Assembly (NCBI GenBank): GCA_003254905.1
Contig: QANU01109454.1
Location: 334,309-398,308, forward strand
Direction of reading: 5' to 3'
Length of the DNA: 64,000 bases
Source: Nissolia schottii
Lineage: Eukaryota; Streptophyta; Magnoliopsida; Fabales; Fabaceae
Shown piece after piece: positions 29,752-43,400 of this stretch (within the stretch, counting starts at the first letter, position 1; each line of letters starts with the position of its first letter). The notes below the pieces were generated by a model that did no database searches, had not been told where the DNA came from, and worked only from the letters and a program-made list of their open reading frames with translations. The position numbers were made by a program, and so were the translations under genes.

Positions 29752-32375
29752 ACACCAGTTACAAAGGTTGACGAAGAAAAATATTAATGTATTTTAAGAA
29801 ACTGCATAAATATGACGTGATAATTATGTACCTTAGTATTTATCTATACACATTGATAAGGAGGATTCCCTATTAAAAAAATTGCTCTTTAATATCCAAA
29901 TTTGTTTATGCTTTTATCTTTCCGAATACTATAACATTATTAACGGCTTATTAGTAACCAATTATAACATCTTATTGATTCAGTTTTTTTTTAATGGTAA
30001 CCAACTAATTAATAAGGAATACAAGAGTTTTTTTTTTTGGTTTGAGGGGTTGTGTTTGGGGTGAATTTTGTCAAGCCTCACTCGTTATAGAATTAAACAA
30101 GTAATATTTAAAGCACAAAAAAAAAAACAAGAACTATTTATGTTCGTGACGTCAGCCCTATTGACTTCCCCGTCTTCCCACCGCCTGATGATATGTCACC
30201 TATTCTAGCATTCTACCCTAACGATGGCTAATCTTTATCAATTTTTCAAGGAGAATATTACCTAAACAACGTTTTTGGACAATAATACAAGAATAATGCA
30301 TTTATTATAAGTAATAGGTCTCGTATAATATAAATGATATACAATACACTAATTTTATCTTGTTACTTATAATAAATATGTTGTCATCATATTTTTGTCC
30401 AAAACATTGGTCAAGTACCATTATCTTCTCCAAAATAAATTTTATGGCATGATAATTGATTATTTAAAAATACTCTCACTAAAAACGATATTTTGTCATC
30501 AAACATTTTTTTTCTATTATGCTCCGTCACATTTTGGGATCACGCTTGGCAAACTTTACAACCTCAGACCTACGTCTCTTTCTTACGTGTTAAGAGAGGG
30601 CAAGAGTGGGAATTGTGCATTTGCGTGAGAGAGACACATATGTAATGTTTTTTATGCTATTTTCTTGTAGCATGCATATAATGGGGTTTCAATTTTTGTT
30701 AGTTAAGAATATATCTGTTATTTGTGTACAGTATTTAAGGCTTGCTATCTAACTATCTAATGTTTACGTCGGGTGATAAAGTAAATCTTATGTGAATATG
30801 TTCGTGATCAATATTAATGTATTTGTTATAATAATCTAACTATAAATAAAATAAACAATATATAAAGGTGAAAAAAAACCATGCAAAAATTATTGACAAG
30901 AGAGAGACTTAAGAGGATTTGTACATTTTCACTGTATTTTTATTAGGCAAGTTTCCACTTTCATACCACTGAGAAATGTGCTAGCTAGCTTGTGGCATGA
31001 TGTATGTATTTTACTTATATTCGAAGAAAATGACAAAGGGGTGTGTGTGGATTGGATAGATATGACAACTGGCCCGGAAGCAGATTCTTTGCTTTTGTTC
31101 TCAATCAATCATGCACCTTGTGATTGATTCAATTTTGAAATTGTAACTTTATTTCTTTCTTTCTTTCATTTTGTGCACCTCGTTGACGGTGTATGTCTCA
31201 TTTATATATAGTGAACTTCTTAACTCTTGAGTCTTTGTTTGTAATATCCCCATTCCTCACTGCCAGCAAGATTGATGGATGGATGACTAATGTCTTGGGT
31301 GTAAAGCACAGATCCACAATGCATTGACCCCTCTATGTGCAGCCTCTCGCGTGTATGTTGCTTGTTCCGTAATCTCTGTGTGATTGATTGAATCTAATTT
31401 AGTCAACGTTTATAAGACCCCTTACTTTGCTAATTAATTAATTAATTGCACGTCATTTTGCATCAAATAGTTAGCATGTACTCAAACGTATATTTGCATG
31501 TATGACCTTGTTTACTTGGGATGACTTCGGTGTATTAAAATCTTAAACTTTAAACTTTTAGGTATATATTATTAAGTTTGGATGGTTCAAATTAGTTTTG
31601 GTTACTTCTCGATTTGTGATGCTTACAAGGACACGCCTAACAAGTGCACAAGAAATTTGGCTTAACACTATTTTTTATTAACTATACTTAATGGCGTACC
31701 TTATACTATATAAAAATAAATAATTTTTTTATCATCAAAGACAATACTTTAGATTATACTCATTTTAACAACCCCACAAAAAAGTATAATCTTAATTAGT
31801 TTCATAATACACTAAAAAAAATGTACAATTTTAATAAAATACTACTTTTAACAAATGTTGTACTTTTAAAGGTAGAACTACACTTTTTGCCGGTTGATGT
31901 GAAGGTATATATCTTAAAATATTATGAAATGTTGACTTTAATAATAAAAATATTTACTTTTATAGTATAATACATGGGGATTACTTTAGTATCCATAAAA
32001 TTTAAGGGTATTAATATCATAGTGTAACACTCCACTTTCTTTAGTAAATATTTCGTGTAATAAATAAATATATACGAGTGATTTATTAGGATTAAAAATT
32101 TTAAATCACTATTCTATTTTCCATAATGATAGTCAGGGTAATTGTTTTGAGTTCTCGTGAAATTCTGCGAGTCCCGAAATCAAATATCTTTCGTCGTCAG
32201 AATTAAATTAATCTCTAATGGTAACCGTGAAACACACTTCTATAAAAGTTTATTCATGAGTACCCTTAATTAACTTAAATTCCCTATTAGAAAAATTAGT
32301 ATATTGTGTTTTTATGTTTAAAAAATTTTATAGGACATTCGTTTAATCACCACACATGTATAGGATCACACACAT
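29752..32375. other. gene-poor intergenic region
   Basis: AT-rich sequence read on both strands. There is no supported ORF, splice-linked exon set or RNA gene. Small patches of higher complexity (30150-30230, 31250-31390) were not identified. Confidence 0.55.
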
Positions 32376-32970
32376 ACGGAAATTTTGAGGCAAAGCCTCG
32401 GTTTGGCATTGCACATTCAGCAAAAAGCTGAATTGCAATCACAAACACACATGGCATACAACACTCCCTCACTCGCAAACCCATGCTTCTCACCATGCTT
32501 GCACTATACACACACTATTCACTATTCCTTTATTTAATTCAATTTCTTTCAAAATTAATTTCTCATTCCAGCCGTGTATGCATGATTTCCCTCTCCCAAA
32601 TTCAATCAATTTTCTCCCAAAATTAAGCAAGAATAATCAAGCCTTGACCATTCTATCACTTTTCTTCCTTAAGTCACTTCTTTTATCACAAAACACACAC
32701 ACTCCACCGCTAAACACACTACACGACAGCCAACAACAACCCTCTTACACATACAATACTTCTCACTGTTCATTTTGCGTTATTTATTCAAATTTTCTTT
32801 GCCAAAGCTCAGCCCAAAACCGAAGCCTTCTCTCCCAAATCTCTAAATAATTTCACTCTTCCTCTCTATATATTCCAAGGCCAAACCGTGGCCTAAGTGT
32901 CCACTCCATCTTCTTCTTAATTTCTTTCTTGTTTGCTTGTTTTCCAAAGAGAGAAAACCGAACACACACA

Positions 32971-33156
32971 CCAACGGGGTTGGTCCAAGTGGTAAGCGGC
33001 TTGGTATCGCTTAAGCAAGGTCCCGAGTTCGAGACCTTGTGAACGTAGTTATCCCCCTCTGGGAGACTCACCCGCCATAACCAGGTGCGCAACCCGGGTC
33101 GGCCCGGATTAGTCAAGGCTAAGCCTTGGATACCGGGTGGGCAACCTAAAAAAAAA
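32971..33156 (+). mobile_element. tRNA-derived SINE, copy 2
   Basis: A box at 32981-32994, B box at 33025-33037, A-rich tail, and a perfect 14-bp target duplication (ACCGAACACACACA) at 32957-32970 and 33157-33170. Nearly identical to the copy at 4771-4961. The clean duplication points to a fairly recent insertion into the older retroelement-derived DNA around it. Confidence 0.92.
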
Positions 33157-34208
33157 ACCGAACACACACATCTCCACACTCCCATCTTCACTTCTTTATT
33201 TTCTTCCCTTTGCATGCAAGAAAGAACACCACATTACCATCTCTTAAACTTCATCTCATTCCCCTTACAAAACCTTGAAACACCACACCATCATCCTTAC
33301 AAAATTTTCCTTATTTTCCTCCTTGGAGTCGTAGTTATCAGCACCATCTTTCCCTCAAACTTTCTCTTAAAGAAACCGTGGTCAAGCAGCTTTGGAGACA
33401 CGAAGGCTCTCCAAGAAACTTCCTCTCAAGTTGCTTGACTCTCCTCAAATCTTCTTAAGTGTGGGTAATCCGAAAACCTACTACTTAAGTGGCTTGTTCG
33501 TGATTGTTGTTTGTAAATATTATGTTTGTTGTGTTCTTGAGAAACTAAGTGGTGCCTTTGTGTTGTAATGATATGAGTATGCATAGGTGTATATGAGGTT
33601 TTGAGTAAGGTTTTATGTGTGAAAAACATGAGTTTAGAGTGGTACAAGGGAAAGGATATTTCGGTTTTGAAGGAGGGAACTTAGGAGAATATTTAGTTGG
33701 AAGTTTTAGAGGAAGGTGCAAATAGGGTCTTGAGAGTGCATGGTAGCAAGAGAACAAAAGAAAATCAAGTGTATGAGTGTGCAACGGATAGAGGAGTATT
33801 CAGTTTTGTAAGTTTAATAGTGGGAGAAATTAGGGTTTTGGTGGTCTTGGTAGTAAAAGTACAAAAGAAAGTCAAGTGTATGAGTGTACAAGGACTAGGA
33901 GGGTATTCGGTTTTGAGGGCCTAGGAGTTGGAGAAATTAGAGTTTTGTGGTTTATGATGGTAAGAGTGTGAGGGAAAATCAAGAGTATGAGTGTGCATGA
34001 GAGTATGAGGACAACAAGAAAGTTAAAAATGGGTATGCAAGAAAGGAGATGGATTCGGTTTAGGAGGGTAAGGATGAGAGAAATGAGTTTTAAAATATAA
34101 GTGTGCATGTTCATGAGTCCCTAAGAATACATAAATCCCAAAAACACTAGCGCACCTTAGTTTATGAGTTATGGTTATCACGTGAAAATAACTGCAATAT
34201 ATGTGTTA

Positions 34209-34215
34209 TCTTCTT

Positions 34216-34289
<74 letters not shown>
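34209..34289. repeat. compound (TTC)n(TTA)n microsatellite
   Basis: About a dozen TTC triplets followed directly by about fifteen TTA triplets. Confidence 0.97.
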
Positions 34290-35304
34290 GCATCATGAGG
34301 AATTGGATTGCCATTAGAGTGTTAGGGAAACCTTAGATAACTAGAAGGTCAATCACGTAACTATAAAAAGATAATAACTGAATGTAGGAAACGAACAAGA
34401 TCTTAAGAAGGTTCTAGCCATAATGGGTTCGGAGTACCTTGAAGATATGTACTTAGCTTTATAATAAGGAATCCCCTTCTCTTGGCACGTTAATAGACAC
34501 GCCCCTCACCATCCTGCAAGATGGAATGGTTCATGCTAAGAAAGCTAGTTTAAATGCTAAGAAAGCAAGATCATGCTAAGAAAAGAACGTTAATGCCCAT
34601 AAAGAAAATTCATGATGAAAAGAAAGTTTATGCTAAGTATGCAAAATATGTTACGAAAGCAAGATGATGTTAAAGGGCAAGAATATGTTACGAGAGCATG
34701 AGTCCACCTCCGGTTATGCCACAAGGGCAGCCCCTCACCACCCTGCAAGAAGGGATGGTCAATATGTATATGTTTATGCTAAATTCATTTGTGGGTCGCT
34801 ACCACATCAGGTATGAGCTCTACCTCAAGTTAAGGAAAAGAAAAGTAGGTTGTATACAGCAAGGGGATGACGGTCCCACTGGGTACATGGGGGAAAAGAC
34901 AAGAAGGATGCGCCCCAATGGAAATACTTGACAGGGCGCACATGTACGTATACACTATAAGGTGATGTTAGGTGAAGAGGTTTCACAAGGCTGCCTTTAC
35001 GAGGTTTATAAGGTACGAGAGTACGTGATCCAATGTCACGATACTCAAGCGATTAGGATTAGAAAGCACAATAACCTTTAATAGATCATTCAAGATTAGA
35101 ATTCCCCTGTCACCTAGTAAATTAGATAAAGATGCTTAAGACTAGTGTGAATTAAAAAGAAGTAGGGATTTTAGTATATGTTAACACTTAGAGAACCCCT
35201 GAGCAGTGGGATCATAAACGAATCAAATACGGATAATATGCACCCTAGGATTCCTGCTGAGGACGTAAGTTCTCATCCCCATTCGTTTATGATTCCAAGA
35301 GTAC

Positions 35305-35987
35305 ATGGCGAGTTCACCGAGGGACCGCAGGACACGGATCTTGCACTCGGACGTGAGGACTGACCCCATCATGGGGATCATCACAATAACTATTGCACTC
35401 AAGTTCGCTAATGCCCAAAGCATGCCACTGCCAGCATCTACCCTCTCTCCAGGCTCCTCTCAGGGCCCAGGCTCATACCCCGATGCCCCTATCGTCATCA
35501 AGGACGCGGAGTCTAGCATGTACGAGAAAGATGTCAAGATGGACCCATGCTCCATTCCTGCTGTGAGGCCTTTGCTAGAATTCTTGGGTCCACGTATTTG
35601 CCGGACAACAATAAAGAGGGTTACCCCTATGCTCAGACGCATATTCGCCCCTTGGAACATGGCGCAGAGGCGGGACCTTCAGGTTTTGTCTCCAGGCACT
35701 TGGGTTTGTTTGGCATAGCTAATGCGGGATGGATATTCAAGGAGGATGACTCCACCAAGGAGGATTCGCCCGAGGAGGTGAATCCCGAAGAAGAGGATCC
35801 CATGGAGGAAGACCCCGAAGAGGACTCAAAGGAGGATGCATCGCAGGAAGAGTGGATGTCAGACTCTCTGACCGCCAATCAAAATGTCAAAGATCCGTAT
35901 TATATGATAAAGAGTGCACGTCATGGCGTAAGGACACTCTTGTGGATCAGTGAAACTATGATTTCTACTTGTGTACCGCGACGATGA
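35305..35987 (+). other. degenerate acidic open frames, retroelement-like
   Basis: Two overlapping plus-strand frames (35305-35718 and 35547-35987). The second has a Glu/Asp/Pro-rich stretch (PEEEDPMEEDPEED). No conserved domain is recognised. Such acidic segments are found in some plant retroelement ORFs. The frames do not join into one protein, and I do not treat them as a host gene. Confidence 0.35.
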
Positions 35988-36380
35988 TATATTTGTATTT
36001 TGTATTAGCTAAATGGATTAGATGTGTCATTAGCTTCTTATGTGCAGTAAATGTATATGTATGTATAGAATCAAGTATGTAACTGTCCTTGGACCATTAT
36101 GGATGAATGTAAATTATGCTTGCTTTGAGTTATCATGTGTTGTGACGTTGAACGACTAAGTCTTCTAGACTTTATCGCTTGCATATATATGTCTTTCTTC
36201 GTACTCGTCGCTCATACGTTATGTTTTATTAGTAATGGAAAAAGTTTTAAATTGGTCAATATTTTCAGTTAAAGAATATTTTCAAAGGCAATATAGGATT
36301 AAAGTATTTCAACTAAGAAAGTAACAAACTAGTGAGCATTATTTACGACTTAAGCATAAACAGCTAGCTAGGTTGTCACA

Positions 36381-39300
36381 CATAGCATGTAATATTTTGT
36401 CACGTGTTCCACTAACTCAAATTGTTTATTGTTTTAAATTTGTAATTAAATCAAAATCATTAAAATACAATAAGGTATCGATACCTTTATAGAAGTTTGG
36501 GTACCAAAAAAAATCATAATACACACATTTTAAATGTAGTTTTAAAAAAAGTAATAACAACATATAGCCTTAAGTCAAAATTTGTTTAATGAAATGCGGC
36601 CTTAATTAGGCCAAATTTCTTGTAGTGTATATTGATAATTGGATAAATACTTGTAATAATAGGATGATGCATAATTAATTGACATTATATATAAGAAGAT
36701 TATACACTAGTTATAACAAAGTATTAAAATTGATTTTTTTTTTCTGCTTTGTTGGTGTGCATTTAGAAACATATTGTGTAGGAGAAAGGCTGGAAAGAGA
36801 GAAGCAATAATTTTATGTCTCAATTAACGGCTGAAGTGAGGTGTTGATGAATTAATTAAAGAACAAACAAATAGCTTTCTAATTAATTATTTATTAGTCT
36901 TGTTGCCAGAGAGCGGTTACTCATTAATTATGTTGAATGCATGCTTCTCATAATGTAATAGTACTACTAATTCTCTGTTGAAACATCATTATTTTGGGTT
37001 TGTGATTGATTGCTGCGGGTCATAAAGCTTGTGACAATATAAACTTTGTATAATGTACTCCAAATAAATAAACAAATATCATTTCTTTCGCGCATTTTCT
37101 CTTTTCAAGGAGAATCAACCCTGCACATTACATGACTTGCAATTTGGAGTAAAGAATGATTCTAATTTTCTTTGTTAGTTTTGATCTCTCTCCACCTTTC
37201 TGCGGTAATTATTTTTTATGCAACTTCTTGCATACAAATCGATCCTAGAACCTTGTTGCACTTTTTTAAAAATAAAAAATAAAATTGAGGATCAAAGTGC
37301 ACGACCTTAAGTTGAAAAGGGAGGGGGGTTATAAATTTTTTTTTCCCTTTATTTTATAATATATGTGGAATGCCATTATTAGTTGGATTACGTATTGGAT
37401 GATTAGGTGACAAAAGGGAATGGACAACGGCTATTAATTGTGTATTATATATTGAAGGAATCTATAACAGATCACGGACAGCCCTCATTTTTCTCAACCA
37501 TGGAAAATCAATTAAAAAGTTACGCTCTTGTTGCTAGCCTTAGGCCCCATGGCAACGCTTTTCATACGTTAGTTCTTTTACCCCCATTTTTTTTATTTTT
37601 TATTTTTACATTTTAACTTACTTTTCACTCTTTCTCTTCCTTCCTATTACATTTTTATTTTTGGGGCACGGACGATTTAAATTTAAAAAAACTATTTTCA
37701 TTCCTTTAAACTACTTTATTGATTTCAATGTCAAAATTTGAAGCTAGTATAGTTGTTATATATTATTTAATTATTATGATTTGAAGTTCAAACTTTTTTT
37801 TCAAAAATCTGCCATGAATCCAATCCAAAAAATACACTAAAAAATACAGTGAATTAAAAAGTTTCACTCCAAATCGTGTTATTGGATCAAATCAGGTGAT
37901 AAACACCAGCCAAATTAAGCATGCAAAGTTATCACGTGTTTATAAAAGTCAAAACAACCTCAACTAACAATTAGGCACAAAAGTCATTATTACTTGCTCT
38001 CAGTCAAAATCTGACTCTCTCGATCAGTTTCGATCTTGCAATGCAGCTCTAGTATTGCATGAGCATAACAATAATTGTCCTTTGTCTATACGAAAAGCCT
38101 CTACAATGTCAACTATGGTTTATAACTTTTCAAACAAAAATGATTGTTTAGGAAAACATAATTTGAGAGTAACTCTTACCTAAACTGTGTAAACTATGGT
38201 TTATAACTTTTCAAACAAGAATAAAAACATGCTATATTAATAAGACCACAAGTTTATGATCCGTATTGAGAGTTGGACGAATCCGTTTTGAGAATGCTAA
38301 TTAGCAGTCAACTTATTGAAGAATATAATTATAAGACCACAAGTTTATGATCCGTCTACTTAATTTAGGGTTCATTATTACATTTTATTGAGTATTAATA
38401 TAATTAATTAAGAACCTCCACTGATGAGAATGAATCTTTTTAATTAAATTGTTCACATAATACTACCATGTAATATAATATTTCATTGTTAATTGAAGAG
38501 ATAAGACTCATACATAATTTAAATGACAGAGAAAATAAATAAAAAATTTTATACATCATATTACCATATAAAAAATTCATTGTACAAAATCTTATAATAA
38601 AAGAACCACTTACTGAAATAAAAAAAATGAAAATATGATATTTTACCACTTTATACGTCGACACTTATAAAAAATTATAGTGAGACGTCTGTTAAATATT
38701 ATAGTCCACAAAAGTAAATCATAACTTTTTTCGTTCAATAATTAAAAAAAAAATACTTCCTTCTAACAATGTTTTTAAAAGATAATTGTGTCTTCCAACC
38801 GTACAAGTATATTATTATCATTATTATTATAATATAATAAATTATATATAATATTAGTACTAATAATAATAATAATAACAATAAAATGAAAGAGAAGTCT
38901 CCAAAATGAACACAGGTTTGTGCGGGGGAGGGGGAGGCAAAGGTGTAGAATACAAAAGACTGAGGAAAGCAGAAAATCGGAAAACCCAGAGAGAGGAAAA
39001 AGGTTTTGGGGCCCCACTTTGGTAGCGTCGTACATTGCCTGCTTGCTTGACTGCTTCAAACAAAACCAGCCAGCCTGCCAACCTGCTTCCATTCATTTCT
39101 CTTTTTGCATTATTTTACCTATCTATTTTTCAGTTTAAGAAAAATAATAACTATTTCTAGTGATAATATAAACTCTTTTGAATAAATAAAATTACTTTTA
39201 CTTATGATAATATATATATATTTCTTAATGTAATATTCTTTTTAATAAAATATGATTAAATAGTCATGTAAAAGAATATTTTACGTGATCAATATCAAAA

Positions 39301-39582
39301 TTATATCCAACTTCCATTAGATACTGATAATTTTATTTTGTGACTAACAATTTATTATTTTATATGAGTTTAGTTATTGTGAGAAAATTAGTTACTATTA
39401 TTTTTAATAGACATCTTGAATGCACACATAAAAAATATTGATAATTTTAAAAATTAATATACAAAATCAATTTTTTTCTACATAAACATGAATCTCTCTT
39501 CTATAGTTTCACATTGTTAATATTATTACTATTATTAATTTTATATCAACCCATCGTTTAAATCATCTCTTAATTACAATTG
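36381..39582. other. gene-poor region with short local duplications
   Basis: AT-rich. Two phrases of about 25-30 bp are duplicated locally: one at about 38112 and 38192, the other at about 38244 and 38333. The GC-richer patch at 38900-39090 lacks a supported reading frame on either strand. Confidence 0.5.
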
Positions 39583-39809
39583 GAGTTCTACTACACGTAC
39601 ACTAAAAATCATACATCATACATATACCTTATACTTATATACATAAAGTTTGTGTTTTAACTCATGTAATGTTTGTGCACTTAATTAAGTATAGTTGAGA
39701 GTATCATTTACAAGTTTGTAATGTTTGTGCACTCGTGAGAATAAAGTTTGTACATTATTAATGATGTATGTATGGGTGTATGAAATTAGGTGTACATGTA
39801 GTATTTTTG
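39583..39809. mobile_element. 227-bp MITE, short member of the TACACGTACAC family
   Basis: A perfect 9-bp target duplication (TTACAATTG) is at 39574-39582 and 39810-39818. The termini and body match 17031-17258. The ends are also shared with the long element at 25147-27136. Confidence 0.9.
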
Positions 39810-40181
39810 TTACAATTGAGCTCATCGTCTGATAGTTACTCTCATAACAAATAGAATAAAAGGATCCAAGTTTAAATCATATGATGAATAAAAATGTCAT
39901 CTTATTATCTTAGTAACAAAAATCATCTCCTAATTAATGAAATAAAAGATAAATATCTTAAAATTTTAATTAGTTCTTACTTGATTTATTTAATAATTGA
40001 AAAGATTATTAACTATCAGTAGTATATAAGTTATGAGTAGTGTATAATATTCCTCTATCATTATTAAAAAATTTATTTATTTATTTCATTTTCGCCGACA
40101 CACACAAACACACACACTCAAACTCTAGTGTTCCCTTTCCTTCACTGCTTTCTCTCTCTTCATTACTCTAAGCTTCGAATA

Positions 40182-40206
40182 TCTCTCTCTCTCTCTCTCT
40201 CTCTCT
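40182..40206. repeat. (CT)n tract in the SRF 5' leader
   Basis: CT microsatellite about 200 bp upstream of the main start, probably in the promoter/5' UTR. Confidence 0.85.
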
Positions 40207-40219
40207 GTCCCTTTCTTTA

Positions 40220-40375
40220 ATGGCGTTGCCTTGTACAACCAGTCGCGATCTGAAACCCAACCACTACGCTACTACCTCCAATCCCATCTTCTCCTCCTTC
40301 TTCCTTCTCTTCTTTGTCCATATGCTACTACTCTTCTCTTGCATGTTCCCTTCCACACCTGAACCTCACTTCTGA
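40220..40375 (+). promoter_or_regulatory. upstream ORF in the leader of the SRF gene
   Basis: An ATG at 40220 opens a 51-codon frame ending at 40373-40375, just 31 nt before the main ATG at 40407 and in another frame. Its product would be hydrophobic (FFLLFFVHMLLLFSC). If the transcript starts upstream of 40220, this uORF should lower translation of the receptor. It could also be non-functional if transcription starts later. Confidence 0.5.
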
Positions 40376-40406
40376 GCTCTTCAGCTTGCGGCGGGAACGA
40401 CCCACA

Positions 40407-43400
40407 ATGGCTCCTGCCCGCGTACCATTCTCTCGCTTTCTTTCATTCTCTTTGATCTTCTCTGCTCTTCCTTTTGCTCTTGCCAACACTGACCCTTCTG
40501 ATGGTACCCTTCTCCATTTTTCCCTCATTTCATTTTTTTTATTTTTATTTTTGTTTTAATGTATGATCACGCTGCCCTTGATTGATTGATTTGGCCGGGT
40601 TCCCGTTTTGTAATGTGGTGGAAAGTTTCTGTTTTTGATGTTAAGTTTGGATATTGCTTTGTGGGGGTGTTGCCTCAACTTGAACCTGAGTTGAGTTGAG
40701 CCTAGGGACTTGTTTTTTTGAGTTTGATCTTTGCTAGCTGTCTGCTTGTAATGTAAAACTCTTTTTGGTTGCAGGGGAAAATGCATTGAATAAAATATTT
40801 TCTAACTTGCTTTGCCGTGATAAAAGGAGTGATTTTTAGGGAGCATTGACTTTTTTTTGGGGGGGGGGTTGGTTTTGTTATGTGAACTCTGGTTGAAGAG
40901 GGAGTGCAATAAATGAAGTTATTTGGGGGGGGAGGGGGGTTATGCATTTTCATACCAAAAACATTTTCGTCTATTCCTATCTCTCTCTTTCTGTATGATG
41001 GACTTGAGGATAAGCTGAAGTCAGGTTTAAAATGATATGGCCCATTTTTTTTTTTTGTATATCTATACAATTGTTACTGCAAATTGCGAACCAAAGGTGG
41101 CTAATGCCATTGCCCTTGCCATCTATTGATAGTTTTACTGTTGTTCTTCTTCTTTCTGTTACAGTTCAAGCTCTTGGGGTCATGTACAACGCGTTGAATA
41201 GTCCTTCTGTGCTAACGGGTTGGAAAGTTGGTGATGGTGATCCGTGCGGAGAGTCATGGAAAGGGATAACATGTGAGGGTTCAGCCGTTGTTTCAATGTA
41301 TGAGATTCAGATGACACTGCGCAATTGATCTTTTTTTTTCTTCTTTTTTTCAAATGTGTAGTGTGTTATGTTTGACAAAACTAACTGATCTCTCTGTTGT
41401 AATGCTGATTAGTGATCTCTCAGGTTTAGGACTCAATGGGACTCTAGGATACCTGCTTTCAAACCTTATGTCATTGAGAAAGCTGTGAGATAATTCTGCT
41501 CAATTGTTTTGTGGAACACGTAATCTTTACTATGTTAGTATATTGGTATTTGGTGATTGATGTTCTTTTTTTGGTTTCTGGGTGTTTTTCTAGTGACTTA
41601 AGTGACAACAAGATCCATGACACAATCCCCTACCAGTTGCCACCAAATCTTACAAGCCTGTAATAGTCACCTACAATCACCTGCTCTTTTCCATTGATTG
41701 ATTAGTTTGGGTTTGCTGCTTTATCTGAACTTTTGATATTTCATACTGTGTCATTACTCTTCAATTGTAACAATCAGGAATCTTGCTGGAAATAACTTAA
41801 GTGGAAATCTTCCTTATTCTATTTCTGCGATGGCTTCGCTCAATTACTTGTAAGTTGCTTTTGAATTTATAAGATTTCAGTTCATGATGTTCAATTTGGT
41901 CATTTTTGGAGCTGCTCTAAAACTGTATTTCCATGTATTTTTAGGAATGTAAGCAATAATGCGCTCTCCACGTCAATTGGCGACATTTTTGCTAGCCTTT
42001 CCGGTCTTGGTACTCTGTAAGATATCTTACACAGTGGCTTCATTCCATTTTTCTCATCATTGATTTCATTTTGTTAGTACTCTGACTAGGAAAAAAATGC
42101 TTACTGATTTGTGGCCACTGTTAAACTTCAGTGTCTCTTTTAAGCAATGAACAGAAGTTTTGCTTTGCTGAATCTGAAAGACTTGTGCATTAGATAAATT
42201 TTCTTACGATTTTTGTATTGGACTTGTATCATGTTCAGAGATTGACTTGATACCTGAATTTTATGGTGACTTTGAATCTGAAACTCCAAGGGCAGAAAAT
42301 TGTTATTCTTCCTTTATTGCTTTATATTTGTCAATGTGACTACTGACTGTACTCAGGAGTCAGGATGTTAGCTTAAATCATTAGCATTAAAGGGGAGTTC
42401 AGTACCAATTCTTAGTGATAATTTCCCAGTTTGAGGCTGAATGGCTGATTCTTCTATTTTATGTTAATGTGCTATTCTTCCTTGTTCATTCACTTCAATT
42501 AAGTACTTATTCTTAAATGTGAATTTGAAAATTTTAGGGCCACTTATAAGTGACATTCATGGCCTTTTGAAAAATGACATTTTGGCAAAGTCTGCTTTTC
42601 TTTCATGGAAGCTTCATTCTTTACAATTCTTGAGTATCACATGAATATCCAATTTTTATACCATAAAATGCACTTTATTCTCTAATTGAAATCCCTTCCA
42701 AAGTGAGAGAAAGAGTTTTACATTCAAACCGTATAATTCTTTAAACTTAATAGCTTTTCATAATTTCTTATAATTATTACAGGCTAGCTATACCTAGTTT
42801 TCTGATTGATTCTATTTGATGAATGTTTGCCTTCGTTTTCAATGATGCAGGGATCTTTCATTCAATAACTTTTCTGGGGATCTTCCTCCTTCATTTGCTT
42901 CACTGTACAATCTTTCTTCTCTGTACGTTGGATGATATTTTAATTGATGAACTAGTAGTGATTTGCAGTATATGTCAATATAATGCTTATTGAAACTTAT
43001 TTGCAGCTTCTTGGAGAACAATCAATTGACTGGCAATCTTAATGCTCTTGTTGGTTTGCCTTTGGATACTTTGTAAGTTCTTCTCCCTTTGGGGTTTGAA
43101 TTTGCCTGTGTATCAAGATTCTTATCTTGCTCTATCATTTTCCAGAAATGTTGCTGACAATAATTTCAGTGGATGGATACCTCATGAGCTTAGTTCTATC
43201 CATAATTTCATGTAAGTATTAATCCATGTTTTTTCAATGAGATGCCAATCTTTTTTTTTTATAATGAATAACTTCGGCAGTGTGGTTGATTTGACTCTTG
43301 AAAATATGAACTAGATATGATGGAAATTCTTTTGACAATGGCCCTGCTCCTCCTCCGCCACCATTTACATCACCTCCGCCCCGTGGATCCCACAATAGTC

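Larger units (their letters stand above)
32376..36380. mobile_element. decayed LTR-retrotransposon-derived region
   Basis: It contains a TATA-like site (CTATATATTCC, about 32867), long low-complexity non-coding sequence, repeated modules (the 'cctcaccaccctgcaag' phrase twice, near 34510 and 34735), degenerate acidic open frames (35305-35987), and the end motif GGTTGTCACA near 36370-36380, as at the ends of several Ty3/gypsy LTRs. No polymerase domain was found, and no matching TGTGACAACC start was found, so the boundaries are approximate. Confidence 0.4.
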
